Shown here: positions 1-5,733 of the stretch, one piece after another
Layout of the letters: each line of letters opens with the position of its first letter
Numbering within the stretch: the first letter of the stretch is position 1
DNA from: GCA-965745 sp046704525
GTDB lineage: Archaea; Thermoplasmatota; Thermoplasmata; Thermoplasmatales; Thermoplasmataceae
NCBI GenBank assembly: GCA_046704525.1
Contig: JBJKRS010000039.1
Location: forward strand, 1 to 19,096
Length of the DNA stretch: 19,096 bases
Reading direction: 5' to 3'
Program-made: the position numbers and the translations under genes
The notes under the pieces: model-generated
Database searches by the model: none
Told to the model about the DNA's origin: nothing
The model's input: only the letters and a program-made list of their open reading frames with translations

Positions 1-81
1 GGAATAATGCACAATCTTCTTGTTAGAATAAAGGGAGGAATAAGATTCTTTACGCTTGATGAAAATGAGGTGACAGCCTGA
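1..81 (+). CDS. 3' end of an unidentified element gene, or a tiny ORF
   Basis: The first frame is open from base 1 to a TGA at 79-81. The last residues are FFTLDENEVTA. It could be the tail of a gene that begins before the window, or a 24-codon ORF from the ATG at 7-9. The stretch is too short to assign a family. Being open on the same strand, directly before the finger-protein genes, suggests it belongs to the same transcription unit. No function is proposed. Confidence 0.4.
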   Translation, partial: GIMHNLLVRIKGGIRFFTLDENEVTA

Positions 82-98
82 TATCCAGAACTGAACGC

Positions 99-389
99 AT
101 GGAAATGGACAGGCAGGACATCCTCAAGCTCCAGGAAGAACATGCCTGGATGAGAAGGATCAACAAAGAGAACCCAAGTTTATTCGACTGGCTAATTGGT
201 TGGCACTCGAGAAAATTGGCCTCATTGATAGAGAAATTCAGAAAGAAATACAACCGTGACCCTTTCTTTGGGAAAACTGAAACTTACGCATATTCCTGCC
301 TCAACTGTCCACAGAAATTTTACGATTCTGTATCAGCGGAAGGTCATGCACAGCAGAATTCACATTTCATTCTGGAGGAGAAGCAATGA
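99..389 (+). CDS. Small C2H2 zinc-finger protein of the integrated element
   Basis: A 96-residue protein. The N-terminal two thirds is charged and looks helical. The C-terminal part holds a classical C2H2 spacing: CLNC, 12 residues, His, 5 residues, His (QQNSH). Single fingers like this are common in small proteins of archaeal viruses and plasmids, where they usually bind nucleic acid; a specific target cannot be named. The start is the first of two close ATGs (99 and 105). No convincing Shine-Dalgarno motif precedes either, though GGTGA occurs at 69-73. The stop overlaps the next start as ATGA, so the two genes are probably translationally coupled. Confidence 0.75.
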   Translation: MEMDRQDILKLQEEHAWMRRINKENPSLFDWLIGWHSRKLASLIEKFRKKYNRDPFFGKTETYAYSCLNCPQKFYDSVSAEGHAQQNSHFILEEKQ

Positions 390-679
390 ACTTTCTCTTC
401 AAAGTTAGGGAATACAGGGTGGACGTCCACGACGTCTACGACACTGTCGACAACGGAGGGAACAGATGCATCATCTGCGGAACTCTCGTGAAGTCCAAGT
501 CAAAGGACATACACTTCAGATCCAGACACACATCTGAAGCACCCAGATACGGAGAATTTTTGAGAGATATTAGAGAAAAGGAAAGAATCAAAGTGAAACC
601 ACTGAGGAGTGTCAGTGTTTCTGACATGAGGAAGTGGTTTGACGAGCATTTTGAAAACAAGCTCAACTGGAGGGATTAA
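386..679 (+). CDS. Second small zinc-finger protein of the element
   Basis: A 97-residue protein with one finger near residues 28-48: CIIC, 11 residues, His, 4 residues, His (IHFRSRH). This is a slightly shortened C2H2 spacing. The tail is basic and then acidic, ending near WFDEHFENKLNWRD, and is likely helical. The ATG overlaps the stop of the preceding finger gene by four bases, and GGAGG at 374-378 is a good ribosome binding site. Its neighbours point to a DNA-binding or regulatory role in the element; no family name is claimed. Confidence 0.75.
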   Translation: MNFLFKVREYRVDVHDVYDTVDNGGNRCIICGTLVKSKSKDIHFRSRHTSEAPRYGEFLRDIREKERIKVKPLRSVSVSDMRKWFDEHFENKLNWRD

Positions 680-683
680 TTTG

Positions 684-830
684 ATGAAAGCTTACGAGTA
701 TGGAGAAGAATACGATGTTGGAGAAGCGGAGTGTCCCGACTGCGGTTATCCAGTAGTAGGGTACTTCCAGAATGGAGTTTTAGTAAAGAGAGACCACTGC
801 GCATCCTGTGGATGGAACGGGGCGATATGA
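684..830 (+). CDS. 48-residue zinc ribbon protein of the element
   Basis: A short protein with two CxxC knuckles, CPDC and CASC, about 18 residues apart, which is the pattern of a zinc ribbon. I chose the ATG at 684 because GGAGGG at 669-674 sits nine bases before it. A longer reading from 639 would overlap the upstream gene and has no such site. It ends directly before the recombinase start codon. It may act as a small regulator or cofactor of the recombinase, but this is inference from position only. Confidence 0.65.
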   Translation: MKAYEYGEEYDVGEAECPDCGYPVVGYFQNGVLVKRDHCASCGWNGAI

Positions 831-1835
831 TTGGTTAATGAAGAAATGAAGTTTGAAGAGTACCTCAATGACTTCTATATGGAAAGAGTTGGAAAAGGAG
901 ACTCTCTTATGACTGCAGAAAGAAGAGTCCGAAGAGTAAAGTGGCTCTCAAAAAGAATTGATGTATTCAAGCCTGATATGAAGAAGATCTACCAGTACAT
1001 CGAATCCAGGCAGAGAAATGGAATCAAGAAGAAAACCATTAGGATAGAGATGATGGATCTGGAACATTGGTTTACCTTCATAGGGAAATCGACAAAAACT
1101 CCAAGATTGAAGAAAGAACCCTCTCCTGATCCTTTCGTTCCAACTCCAGAACAGGTTGACAAGGTCCTCAGATTCTGTGATTCACATTACAATAGGGAAG
1201 TGTGGTTCAGAAACAGACTCATAGTTGAAATATTTTGTTTTACAGGCGTTAGAGTAGGAGAACTAGTGAAGGTTAACGTTGAGGATATCAAAGACGGATT
1301 CCTTTACGTGAGATCAGAAAAAGGTGAGAAGGATAGATACGTGCCACTTCCGGCAGGTCTGCAGGAACATGTAAAGCAGTACATAGAAAAATTCAGAATG
1401 CCATCCGATGCAAGAGCTTTACTGACCACGGATCAGGGAAGGATGCCATACGAATACATCAGGACCATGATCAAGAAACTAGGTGCCAAGATCGGATTGC
1501 CAGAATTGCATCCACACTCGTTCAGACATTTCTACGGAACTTATATGTACAGAACAACAAACGATCTGAGGTTGGTTCAAATCCTCTTGGGACATGCCCG
1601 CATTGAGACCACAACTATCTACGAACATCTGTCTACCAAAGAAGCAGCGGAAAAGGGAAAATTCGCTGTCGAGAAACTTTTTCGCGGGGAACCGAAAAAC
1701 GTGATTAAGGTTCAAAAACCCGCGGGAGTCGTTCAAAACAAGTGGGAGCACTGGGATTTGAACCCAGATCTACGGGTCTCTTCCTGGTTCATAGTTCCAG
1801 TCACTCATCATCAAGATCAGTTGACCCATAGCTAA
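831..1835 (+). CDS. Tyrosine recombinase (integrase), reading into tRNA-Trp
   Basis: Site-specific recombinase that would insert and excise the element at tRNA-Trp. An N-terminal core-binding domain (about residues 8-95) is followed by the catalytic domain. All expected residues are present: Arg141 (TGVRVGEL), a Lys in the SEKGEKDRYVPLP beta hairpin, HxxR at 229-232 (HPHSFRHF), His255 (LLGHA) and Tyr264 (TTIYEHLS). It is therefore intact, not split as in SSV-type proviruses. The TTG at 831 directly follows the previous stop; ATG at 846 is the alternative start. From Trp305 onward the last 30 codons are the antisense of tRNA-Trp and its intron. They probably come from the host target and not from the original element gene. 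Confidence 0.9.
   Translation: MVNEEMKFEEYLNDFYMERVGKGDSLMTAERRVRRVKWLSKRIDVFKPDMKKIYQYIESRQRNGIKKKTIRIEMMDLEHWFTFIGKSTKTPRLKKEPSPDPFVPTPEQVDKVLRFCDSHYNREVWFRNRLIVEIFCFTGVRVGELVKVNVEDIKDGFLYVRSEKGEKDRYVPLPAGLQEHVKQYIEKFRMPSDARALLTTDQGRMPYEYIRTMIKKLGAKIGLPELHPHSFRHFYGTYMYRTTNDLRLVQILLGHARIETTTIYEHLSTKEAAEKGKFAVEKLFRGEPKNVIKVQKPAGVVQNKWEHWDLNPDLRVSSWFIVPVTHHQDQLTHS
1683..1724. repeat. Interrupted inverted repeat beside the attachment site
   Basis: CGCGGG-GAACC at 1683-1693 is matched by GGTTC at 1709-1713 and CCCGCG at 1719-1724, with an AAAAA bulge on the right arm. The right arm continues into GTTCAAAA (1710-1717), repeated directly at 1731-1738, just before the tRNA end. The repeat lies inside the recombinase frame after its catalytic tyrosine. 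It could be recombinase arm-binding sites or an mRNA hairpin. The role is inferred. Confidence 0.5.
1743..1777. other. Probable attachment site (tRNA-Trp 3' half)
   Basis: Integrases of this type usually recombine within the 3' half of a tRNA gene. The element genes lie next to the 3' end of this tRNA and the recombinase frame enters it here. The exact core cannot be defined because the second copy lies beyond the left edge. The interval given is exon 2 of the tRNA. Confidence 0.5.
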
Positions 1836-1846
1836 TCATACCCTGA
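1778..1846 (-). ncRNA. tRNA-Trp intron acting as a box C/D methylation guide
   Basis: The layout is regular: box C AUGAUUA (1839-1833), 12 nt, box D' CUGA (1820-1817), 5 nt, box C' AUGAUGA (1811-1805), 12 nt, box D AUGA (1792-1789). Both guides match this tRNA. The D guide pairs with U33-G37 plus the first intron bases, and its fifth base from box D faces C34. The D' guide pairs with bases from G before A38 through G45 (one G-U), and its fifth base from D' faces C39. Haloferax tRNA-Trp introns are known to guide 2'-O-methylation at 34 and 39; here the second target is C, not U. Boxes C and D each deviate by one base, but the two changes restore a U-A pair where G-C is usual. Confidence 0.88.
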
Positions 1847-1885
1847 CTGGAGCCCGCTAGGATACCTGACTACCCCATGCTCCCA

Positions 1886-1993
1886 TTACGTCTTGTTTGC
1901 TCTACGCTCGCGCTTGAGTCTCCTGATCTTCTTCTTTCTCCACTTCCATCGCATTTTTCCGCGCTTTTTCCAATCGCGTGAGCTTCGTTTCAA
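1886..1993 (-). CDS. rpl41e: Ribosomal protein eL41
   Basis: A 35-residue, extremely basic peptide. Its core KMRWKWRKKKIRRLKRERR matches the eL41 pattern of alternating Lys/Arg with a WKW motif. eL41 is a single helix that bridges the two ribosomal subunits. I chose the TTG at 1993 because GAGGTGA lies just before it. Starting at the internal ATG (1954) would give a 22-residue form closer to the eukaryotic length and cannot be excluded. The stop codon is one base from the first base of tRNA-Trp on the same strand. The gene is short enough to be missed by standard ORF length cut-offs. Confidence 0.85.
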   Translation of the reverse strand: MKRSSRDWKKRGKMRWKWRKKKIRRLKRERRANKT

Positions 1994-2029
1994 CGTTTCA
2001 CCTCAAATTTAGTCTGACTATTGCACTTT

Positions 2030-2049
2030 CGCCTCCCAGTGGGGAAGCG
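2030..2049 (-). promoter_or_regulatory. Perfect 8-bp hairpin in the rpl41e leader
   Basis: On the minus strand CGCUUCCC-CACU-GGGAGGCG forms eight base pairs (one G-U) with a four-base loop. It falls between the predicted transcription start near 2050 and the ribosome binding site of rpl41e, so it would form the 5' end of the messenger. It may be a stability or regulatory hairpin; no known riboswitch is recognised. Confidence 0.5.
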
Positions 2050-2070
2050 GGCCCTTTGTAATCCCTTCTT

Positions 2071-2079
2071 ATTATTTAA
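2071..2079 (-). promoter_or_regulatory. TATA box for rpl41e and tRNA-Trp
   Basis: TTAAATAAT on the minus strand would start transcription near 2050, leaving a leader of about 55 bases. Together with the ribosome binding site this makes rpl41e unlike its mostly leaderless neighbours. No other TATA-like site lies between here and the tRNA. The rest of 1994-2187 shows no gene I can support. Confidence 0.6.
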
Positions 2080-2187
2080 CCATGTTTTGCGACCCTTGAA
2101 CGTGAAGAATGCCGGATGATAAACTTCACCTCAGTCCCAGTGACGGTGGATTCGCCGAAATTCGCATCCATTCAGGCTTCGCCAACA

Positions 2188-2195
2188 TTTATTTA
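2188..2195 (+). promoter_or_regulatory. TATA box for the gene at 2216
   Basis: TTTATTTA is centred about 25 bases before the GTG at 2216, which fits a leaderless transcript. Confidence 0.6.
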
Positions 2196-2215
2196 CCTAT
2201 GACTACTCTTGACTC

Positions 2216-2557
2216 GTGGAGGACGAAATATCCCAGTACCTCAAGAATGTCTTCAAGACCATGCCTTCGGAAGATCTCTATTTTGAAGCCCTGAGGGACA
2301 TAATGAAGGACCTGGTGAAGGAATACCTCAGAAAGAAGATCAACGAGGACAAGGAACTTAAGAATTCCATTGCCGAAGTCCTCCAGGAGTTCATGGAAGG
2401 CAAGCTGAAGGAATACGACTCCATGGCCAAGATGGCAAAACTGACTGCCAAAATTGGTGTTCTCACTACTCCGCAGTCCATAAGGGACGAAGCGATCGGA
2501 GACTTCATGGGCGCCTTCAGGAAAGAGATAGAGGATATTATAAGGAAGACCCTCTGA
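2216..2557 (+). CDS. Uncharacterised helical protein, 113 residues
   Basis: I do not recognise the family. The sequence is rich in Glu, Lys, Leu and Met, has no Cys and no membrane segment, and reads as several amphipathic helices, for example EYLRKKINEDKELKNSIAEV. A small cytosolic protein with a helical bundle or coiled coil is likely. The GTG start is supported by the TATA box at 2188-2195. It converges on the DP1 gene with a single base between the two stop codons, so the 3' ends of the transcripts must overlap. Nothing in the sequence reveals a partner. Confidence 0.75.
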   Translation: MEDEISQYLKNVFKTMPSEDLYFEALRDIMKDLVKEYLRKKINEDKELKNSIAEVLQEFMEGKLKEYDSMAKMAKLTAKIGVLTTPQSIRDEAIGDFMGAFRKEIEDIIRKTL

Positions 2558-2558
2558 C

Positions 2559-3965
2559 TCAGGTCTTGCTGAACCTTTTCAGGACTGTTGTCTGCGAGTG
2601 CAGATCGAACACGGTCATAATGGATGGATTCGGGCTGAAATTCATCATTTTCTGGTAGTCTGTCTGTGACTGCCAGGTTGACGAGTTCACGTACCTGACT
2701 CCCCGGTAGTTTCCCACATAATGCGAGTGTATGTGGCCAGTTATGAATATATCCGGGACCTCTTCAATTACGTGGTAATCGTTGTTCGAGGGAATCAGTG
2801 GGGTCTTCCCCCCATACCTGGGCGCAAGGTGCCTTCTCCGGAGGATCTCATCTATTGCCTTGCCTATGGATTCGTAGTTGGCCCCAGGAACCAGTTCCAC
2901 CATATCGTTCAGTGACATTCCATGGTAGAGTTGAACCTTTTTGTTCTCCAGGTTAAGCATGTACGGGTTCGGGAGGAGGCTGACATTGCGTTCAAACGCA
3001 CGCCTTATCTTGTCCGGAAACTGTGGTTGCGGTTCTGCCAGCCTCACGCTGTCATGGTTTCCAGGCATTACGTAGACGTTGATGTCCTCAGGAACTTCAG
3101 CTAAATATTCACCGAGCTTCTCATACTGCTCCACCGGGTTGAGTATCTCCAGGTCCTCCTCCTGACCGGGGTATACACCAATTCCATCCACCACGTCTCC
3201 GCTCAGGATAAGGTGCTTCAGGTCTGCTGCTTCGCCCTCGGATCGTTTCAGCCAATTTATCATGTCCTTGAACTCAGCTTCCCTGAATGTCTTGCTGCCG
3301 ACGTGGATATCCGAGATGGAGCCCACATATGAGGGGGGCTTCTTCTGCTCGTCTACGACCTTGTACGGGATGTCTGGCCTTATGATCTCGTTGGCAAAGA
3401 TCACAGGATCTCCGGGTCCGCTGCTCATGTTACCAACGATGCCAATAACCTCGTCCTGGAGTATGAGCTCACCCGCAAGGCCCTTGCTTTTCATCAGTAT
3501 CGCCTGAGCAGAGTCTTCAAGGTCCTCGATGACAATTTTCTTGTGCCCGTTCCTTGTAGTTGTGACTTCGGAAACCATCCCAACGATCTTGATCTCCCCT
3601 CCTGACCTCTTTGCGGTCCTTATGTCCTGGGTTCCCCTCATGCTGCCGGAGGCAGAAATTATCTTTGAGAGCTTCTTGTACCTGCTCACAAACATCTGGC
3701 GGAAGTCCTCAACGGAACTGTTCACCCTTATGTCTGGAAGGTACACTTCGTAGTCCTGGGTTTCCTGTTTCGTCTGGCCCCGGAGGATTGATTTTACGAT
3801 CTTCTCATCAATATAGCCAGCGTCCTGGACCTCATTGGACACAAGCCTCTGTATCATGGAGCCCATTCCACGTTCAAGGATGTAATTCAGGGCTTCGGGA
3901 GACACAAGCATCCCGTGCTGGTGAAAGTATTCAAGTATTGAGACTCTGTCCTCAAAAAGAGACAT
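2559..3965 (-). CDS. polB: DNA polymerase D (Pol II) small subunit DP1
   Basis: The 3'-5' exonuclease subunit of the archaeal replicative polymerase D. It works with the large subunit DP2, which is not in the window. In 468 residues it shows a helical N-terminus, an OB fold (about 121-200) and a calcineurin-like phosphoesterase domain with the metal-binding motifs SDIHVG (219-221), GDVVDG (256-260), GNHD (302-305) and GHIHSH (410-415). All catalytic motifs are intact, so it should be an active proofreading nuclease. The ATG at 3965 lies about 29 bases from a TATA-like TTTTATTT (3991-3998). A longer TTG start at 3989 would nearly touch that box and is unlikely. Confidence 0.95.
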   Translation of the reverse strand: MSLFEDRVSILEYFHQHGMLVSPEALNYILERGMGSMIQRLVSNEVQDAGYIDEKIVKSILRGQTKQETQDYEVYLPDIRVNSSVEDFRQMFVSRYKKLSKIISASGSMRGTQDIRTAKRSGGEIKIVGMVSEVTTTRNGHKKIVIEDLEDSAQAILMKSKGLAGELILQDEVIGIVGNMSSGPGDPVIFANEIIRPDIPYKVVDEQKKPPSYVGSISDIHVGSKTFREAEFKDMINWLKRSEGEAADLKHLILSGDVVDGIGVYPGQEEDLEILNPVEQYEKLGEYLAEVPEDINVYVMPGNHDSVRLAEPQPQFPDKIRRAFERNVSLLPNPYMLNLENKKVQLYHGMSLNDMVELVPGANYESIGKAIDEILRRRHLAPRYGGKTPLIPSNNDYHVIEEVPDIFITGHIHSHYVGNYRGVRYVNSSTWQSQTDYQKMMNFSPNPSIMTVFDLHSQTTVLKRFSKT

Positions 3966-3990
3966 ATTGATTGTTTGTGAGCTATGCAAA

Positions 3991-3998
3991 AAATAAAA
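3991..3998 (-). promoter_or_regulatory. TATA box for DP1
   Basis: TTTTATTT on the minus strand lies about 29 bases before the ATG at 3965, which fits a short or absent leader. Confidence 0.5.
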
Positions 3999-4043
3999 CC
4001 TTATTGGTAAAAGATGTCAGACAGCCGGAATTTTACCGGATTT

Positions 4044-4053
4044 CTTAAATATA
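4044..4053 (+). promoter_or_regulatory. TATA box with flanking inverted repeats
   Basis: CTTAAATATA is a strong TATA match. CCGG-n7-CCGG (4025-4039) lies just before it and CCTGA-n6-TCAGG (4055-4070) lies between it and the predicted start near 4075. Transcription from here would begin at the ATG of a nine-codon ORF (4078-4107) and run towards the permease gene. The repeats could be operator sites. Their use is not demonstrated. Confidence 0.45.
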
Positions 4054-4199
4054 ACCTGATCCCGGTCAGGTCACATTATGCCTGTGCACCTATTAGTCCT
4101 GTATTAGTGAATGAGGCGAATAATAATTTTGCTTCAGGATGGGGATTGCAGCCTTCCTGTTCGCATCAAAACTATTAGAGAGCTGGACATCTGCGAAGC

Positions 4200-5063
4200 G
4201 TGGCGGACAAGACTGACATCATTGCTTTCCTGGGCATGAGCTCATTCTGGGCACTGAATTATCCGCTCGTAAAATTCGGCCTTTCGTACGAGCCCCCCCT
4301 GATATTGCTTTTCTTCAGGATACTCTTCGGTGCGGTCTTTGCCATGATATTCCTAGCCAGGAATTTCGAGTTTCCCAGGGGCATCAAGACCCACATTTCA
4401 ATTGCCATGGTTGGGCTCTTCAATGTCGTCCTGTTCATGGGGTTCTGGTTCACGGGAGAACAGTCTGAGCCCTCCTCGATTTCATCGATCATCGTCTATA
4501 CATACCCGATCCTCGCAATGGCATTTTCCATGCTCTTCCTTGGCGAGAGGCCGAACAGGTTCAGGATTGCGGGCACGGCTGTGGGATTTGCAGGTATAAT
4601 ACTCGTGTTCTCGGACCAGCTTCACCTCACACCGGGACCCGGGCTTGCATTCCTGGTAATAGCTGCCGTGAGCTGGGCAATAGGAACGATCCTTTTCAAG
4701 AGAAACCTTTCGGGCGGAAATGTCCTTGCCGTGAACGCTTTCCAGTTCCTATACGCACTCCCTGTGATTGCTGTCTGGGCATTCCTGACTGATCCAATAA
4801 GCATCCCGAACCTTTACCCCCAGTTCCTCGGCATCACACTCTACATGGGTTCACTGGGTTCAGCCGTTGCATATTACATATACCTCCACCTCTTCAAGAA
4901 GTACAGGGTTTCCTCCATATCTTCCTATTTTTTCACGGTCCCTGCGCTTTCCATTGTTTTTGGCTTCTTCCTCCTTGGTGAGACAAACACAGTCTTCACG
5001 TACGTCGGGTTCGCCCTCATATCCGCCGGAATATACCTTACATCGAGAAATACGGCAAAGTGA
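4200..5063 (+). CDS. DMT-superfamily permease with two EamA domains
   Basis: A 287-residue integral membrane protein with about ten hydrophobic segments arranged as two EamA repeats. The first includes the segment ending in PLVKFGL; the second begins near ILFKRNLSGGNVLAVNAFQF. Conserved family features include the glycine-rich segment before LVFSDQ and the LGE motifs near the end of each repeat (MLFLGERPNRF, FFLLGETNTVF). The family exports metabolites or amino acids, but the substrate cannot be told. The start is a GTG at 4200 with a weak TATA-like AAACTATTA at 4168-4176. The upstream promoter at 4044 could also serve it through a long leader. Confidence 0.88.
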   Translation: MADKTDIIAFLGMSSFWALNYPLVKFGLSYEPPLILLFFRILFGAVFAMIFLARNFEFPRGIKTHISIAMVGLFNVVLFMGFWFTGEQSEPSSISSIIVYTYPILAMAFSMLFLGERPNRFRIAGTAVGFAGIILVFSDQLHLTPGPGLAFLVIAAVSWAIGTILFKRNLSGGNVLAVNAFQFLYALPVIAVWAFLTDPISIPNLYPQFLGITLYMGSLGSAVAYYIYLHLFKKYRVSSISSYFFTVPALSIVFGFFLLGETNTVFTYVGFALISAGIYLTSRNTAK

Positions 5064-5082
5064 TGGCTGTACTCGACAAACA

Positions 5083-5090
5083 AATTTATA
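5083..5090 (+). promoter_or_regulatory. TATA box for the uracil-DNA glycosylase gene
   Basis: AATTTATA is centred about 32 bases before the ATG at 5119, predicting a leader of only a few bases. Confidence 0.55.
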
Positions 5091-5118
5091 CACAGAGCTA
5101 TTTTTGATTGCACCCCTT

Positions 5119-5733
5119 ATGGATTCTCTTCTATCACTGTGCAATGACATAAAGAACTGCAAGAGGTGCGATCTCCAATACTCCAGGAAGAATCCGGTTT
5201 GCGGTTTTGGCAATTCACAGCCAAAGATCATGCTTGTGGGCGAGGCGCCCGGCTCAAGAGAAGATGATACAGGCAAACCCTTTGTGGGAAGAAGCGGAAA
5301 GGTTCTGTCTATGGCTCTTGAGATGGCTGGAATGAAGAGCCATGATGTTTATCTTACGAATTCGGTCAGGTGCAGGCCAAAAGTTGGGAGAACCCCCAAG
5401 GTGGCTGAAATAAAGGCGTGCTCTTCATACCTCAGATTCGAGCTGGAGTTCATAAGGCCCAGGCTGGTTGTGCCCATGGGCAATTCAGCCATTCACGCAA
5501 TGTCCAGCATACTCAACAGGAAGCTGGGCAGGATCTCGGAAGTGAATGACAAGGTGTTCTACTGTGACAGGTTCTACGTGATCCCGCAGTACCACCCTTC
5601 AGCAATTCTGCGAAACCCGAAGAAGACTGAGATGTTCAAGGACAGTTTTTCCAGGATAGCGTCATTTCTCAGTGACGTGGACACAAAAAAAATGGAGTAT
5701 ATTGTGAAAAAATACACAGTCCAGAGGATCTAG
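5119..5733 (+). CDS. Family 4 uracil-DNA glycosylase (Fe-S)
   Basis: Removes uracil that arises in DNA by cytosine deamination, a frequent lesion in hot environments. The 204-residue protein has the four cluster cysteines at 14, 17, 85 and 101, matching the spacing known for the Thermus enzyme. It has motif GEAPGSREDDTGKPFVGRSG (41-60), TNSVRCRP (80-87) and the HPS motif near the C-terminus. The ATG at 5119 is chosen because the family begins just before the CxxC pair and because of the TATA box at 5083-5090. The open frame continues upstream into the permease gene, but that part is not family-like. The stop overlaps the stop of the convergent membrane-protein gene. Confidence 0.93.
   Translation: MDSLLSLCNDIKNCKRCDLQYSRKNPVCGFGNSQPKIMLVGEAPGSREDDTGKPFVGRSGKVLSMALEMAGMKSHDVYLTNSVRCRPKVGRTPKVAEIKACSSYLRFELEFIRPRLVVPMGNSAIHAMSSILNRKLGRISEVNDKVFYCDRFYVIPQYHPSAILRNPKKTEMFKDSFSRIASFLSDVDTKKMEYIVKKYTVQRI

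Larger units (their letters stand above)
1..1742 (+). mobile_element. Right end of an integrated element at tRNA-Trp
   Basis: A block of small same-strand genes ends in a tyrosine recombinase that abuts, and runs into, the 3' end of a tRNA-Trp gene. This is the classic layout of an archaeal integrated plasmid or virus. The genes overlap or nearly touch (ATGA overlap at 386-389, zero spacing at 830/831), and the base composition is visibly richer in A, with many AGA and AAA codons, than the genes to the right. No capsid, replication or partition gene is visible. The left end, which should carry a second copy of part of the tRNA, lies outside the window, so plasmid and virus cannot be told apart. 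Confidence 0.75.
1743..1884 (-). tRNA. tRNA-Trp(CCA) with a 69-nt intron
   Basis: Exon 1 is 1884-1847 and exon 2 is 1777-1743. Acceptor arms GGGAGCA and TGCTCCC pair fully, with discriminator A. The T arm is CTGGG-TTCAAAT-CCCAG. The anticodon stem GCGGG pairs with CCCGT (one G-U). The loop reads CU-CCA-G, anticodon CCA, so tryptophan. The intron sits at the canonical 37/38 position. Bulges AG|U and AG|A flank a near-complete four-base central helix (C32-C35 with GAAG, one C-A mismatch), approximating the archaeal bulge-helix-bulge. CCA is not encoded. The 5' end is one base after the stop of rpl41e and no TATA box lies between, so the two are probably cotranscribed. Confidence 0.95.

Noticed and set aside
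831..1835. SSV-type split integrase
   Set aside because: All catalytic residues from Arg141 to Tyr264 are in one uninterrupted frame.
2109..2294. Small + strand ORF before the 113-residue gene
   Set aside because: It overlaps the TATA box and the start of the better supported gene and has no recognisable features.
3611..3970. Plus-strand ORF opposite DP1
   Set aside because: It is a shadow of the strongly supported DP1 gene, with low-complexity composition and no motif.
4867..5118. Long N-terminal extension of the glycosylase frame
   Set aside because: It lies inside the permease gene in another frame and lacks family similarity; the TATA box at 5083 and the CxxC position support the ATG at 5119.
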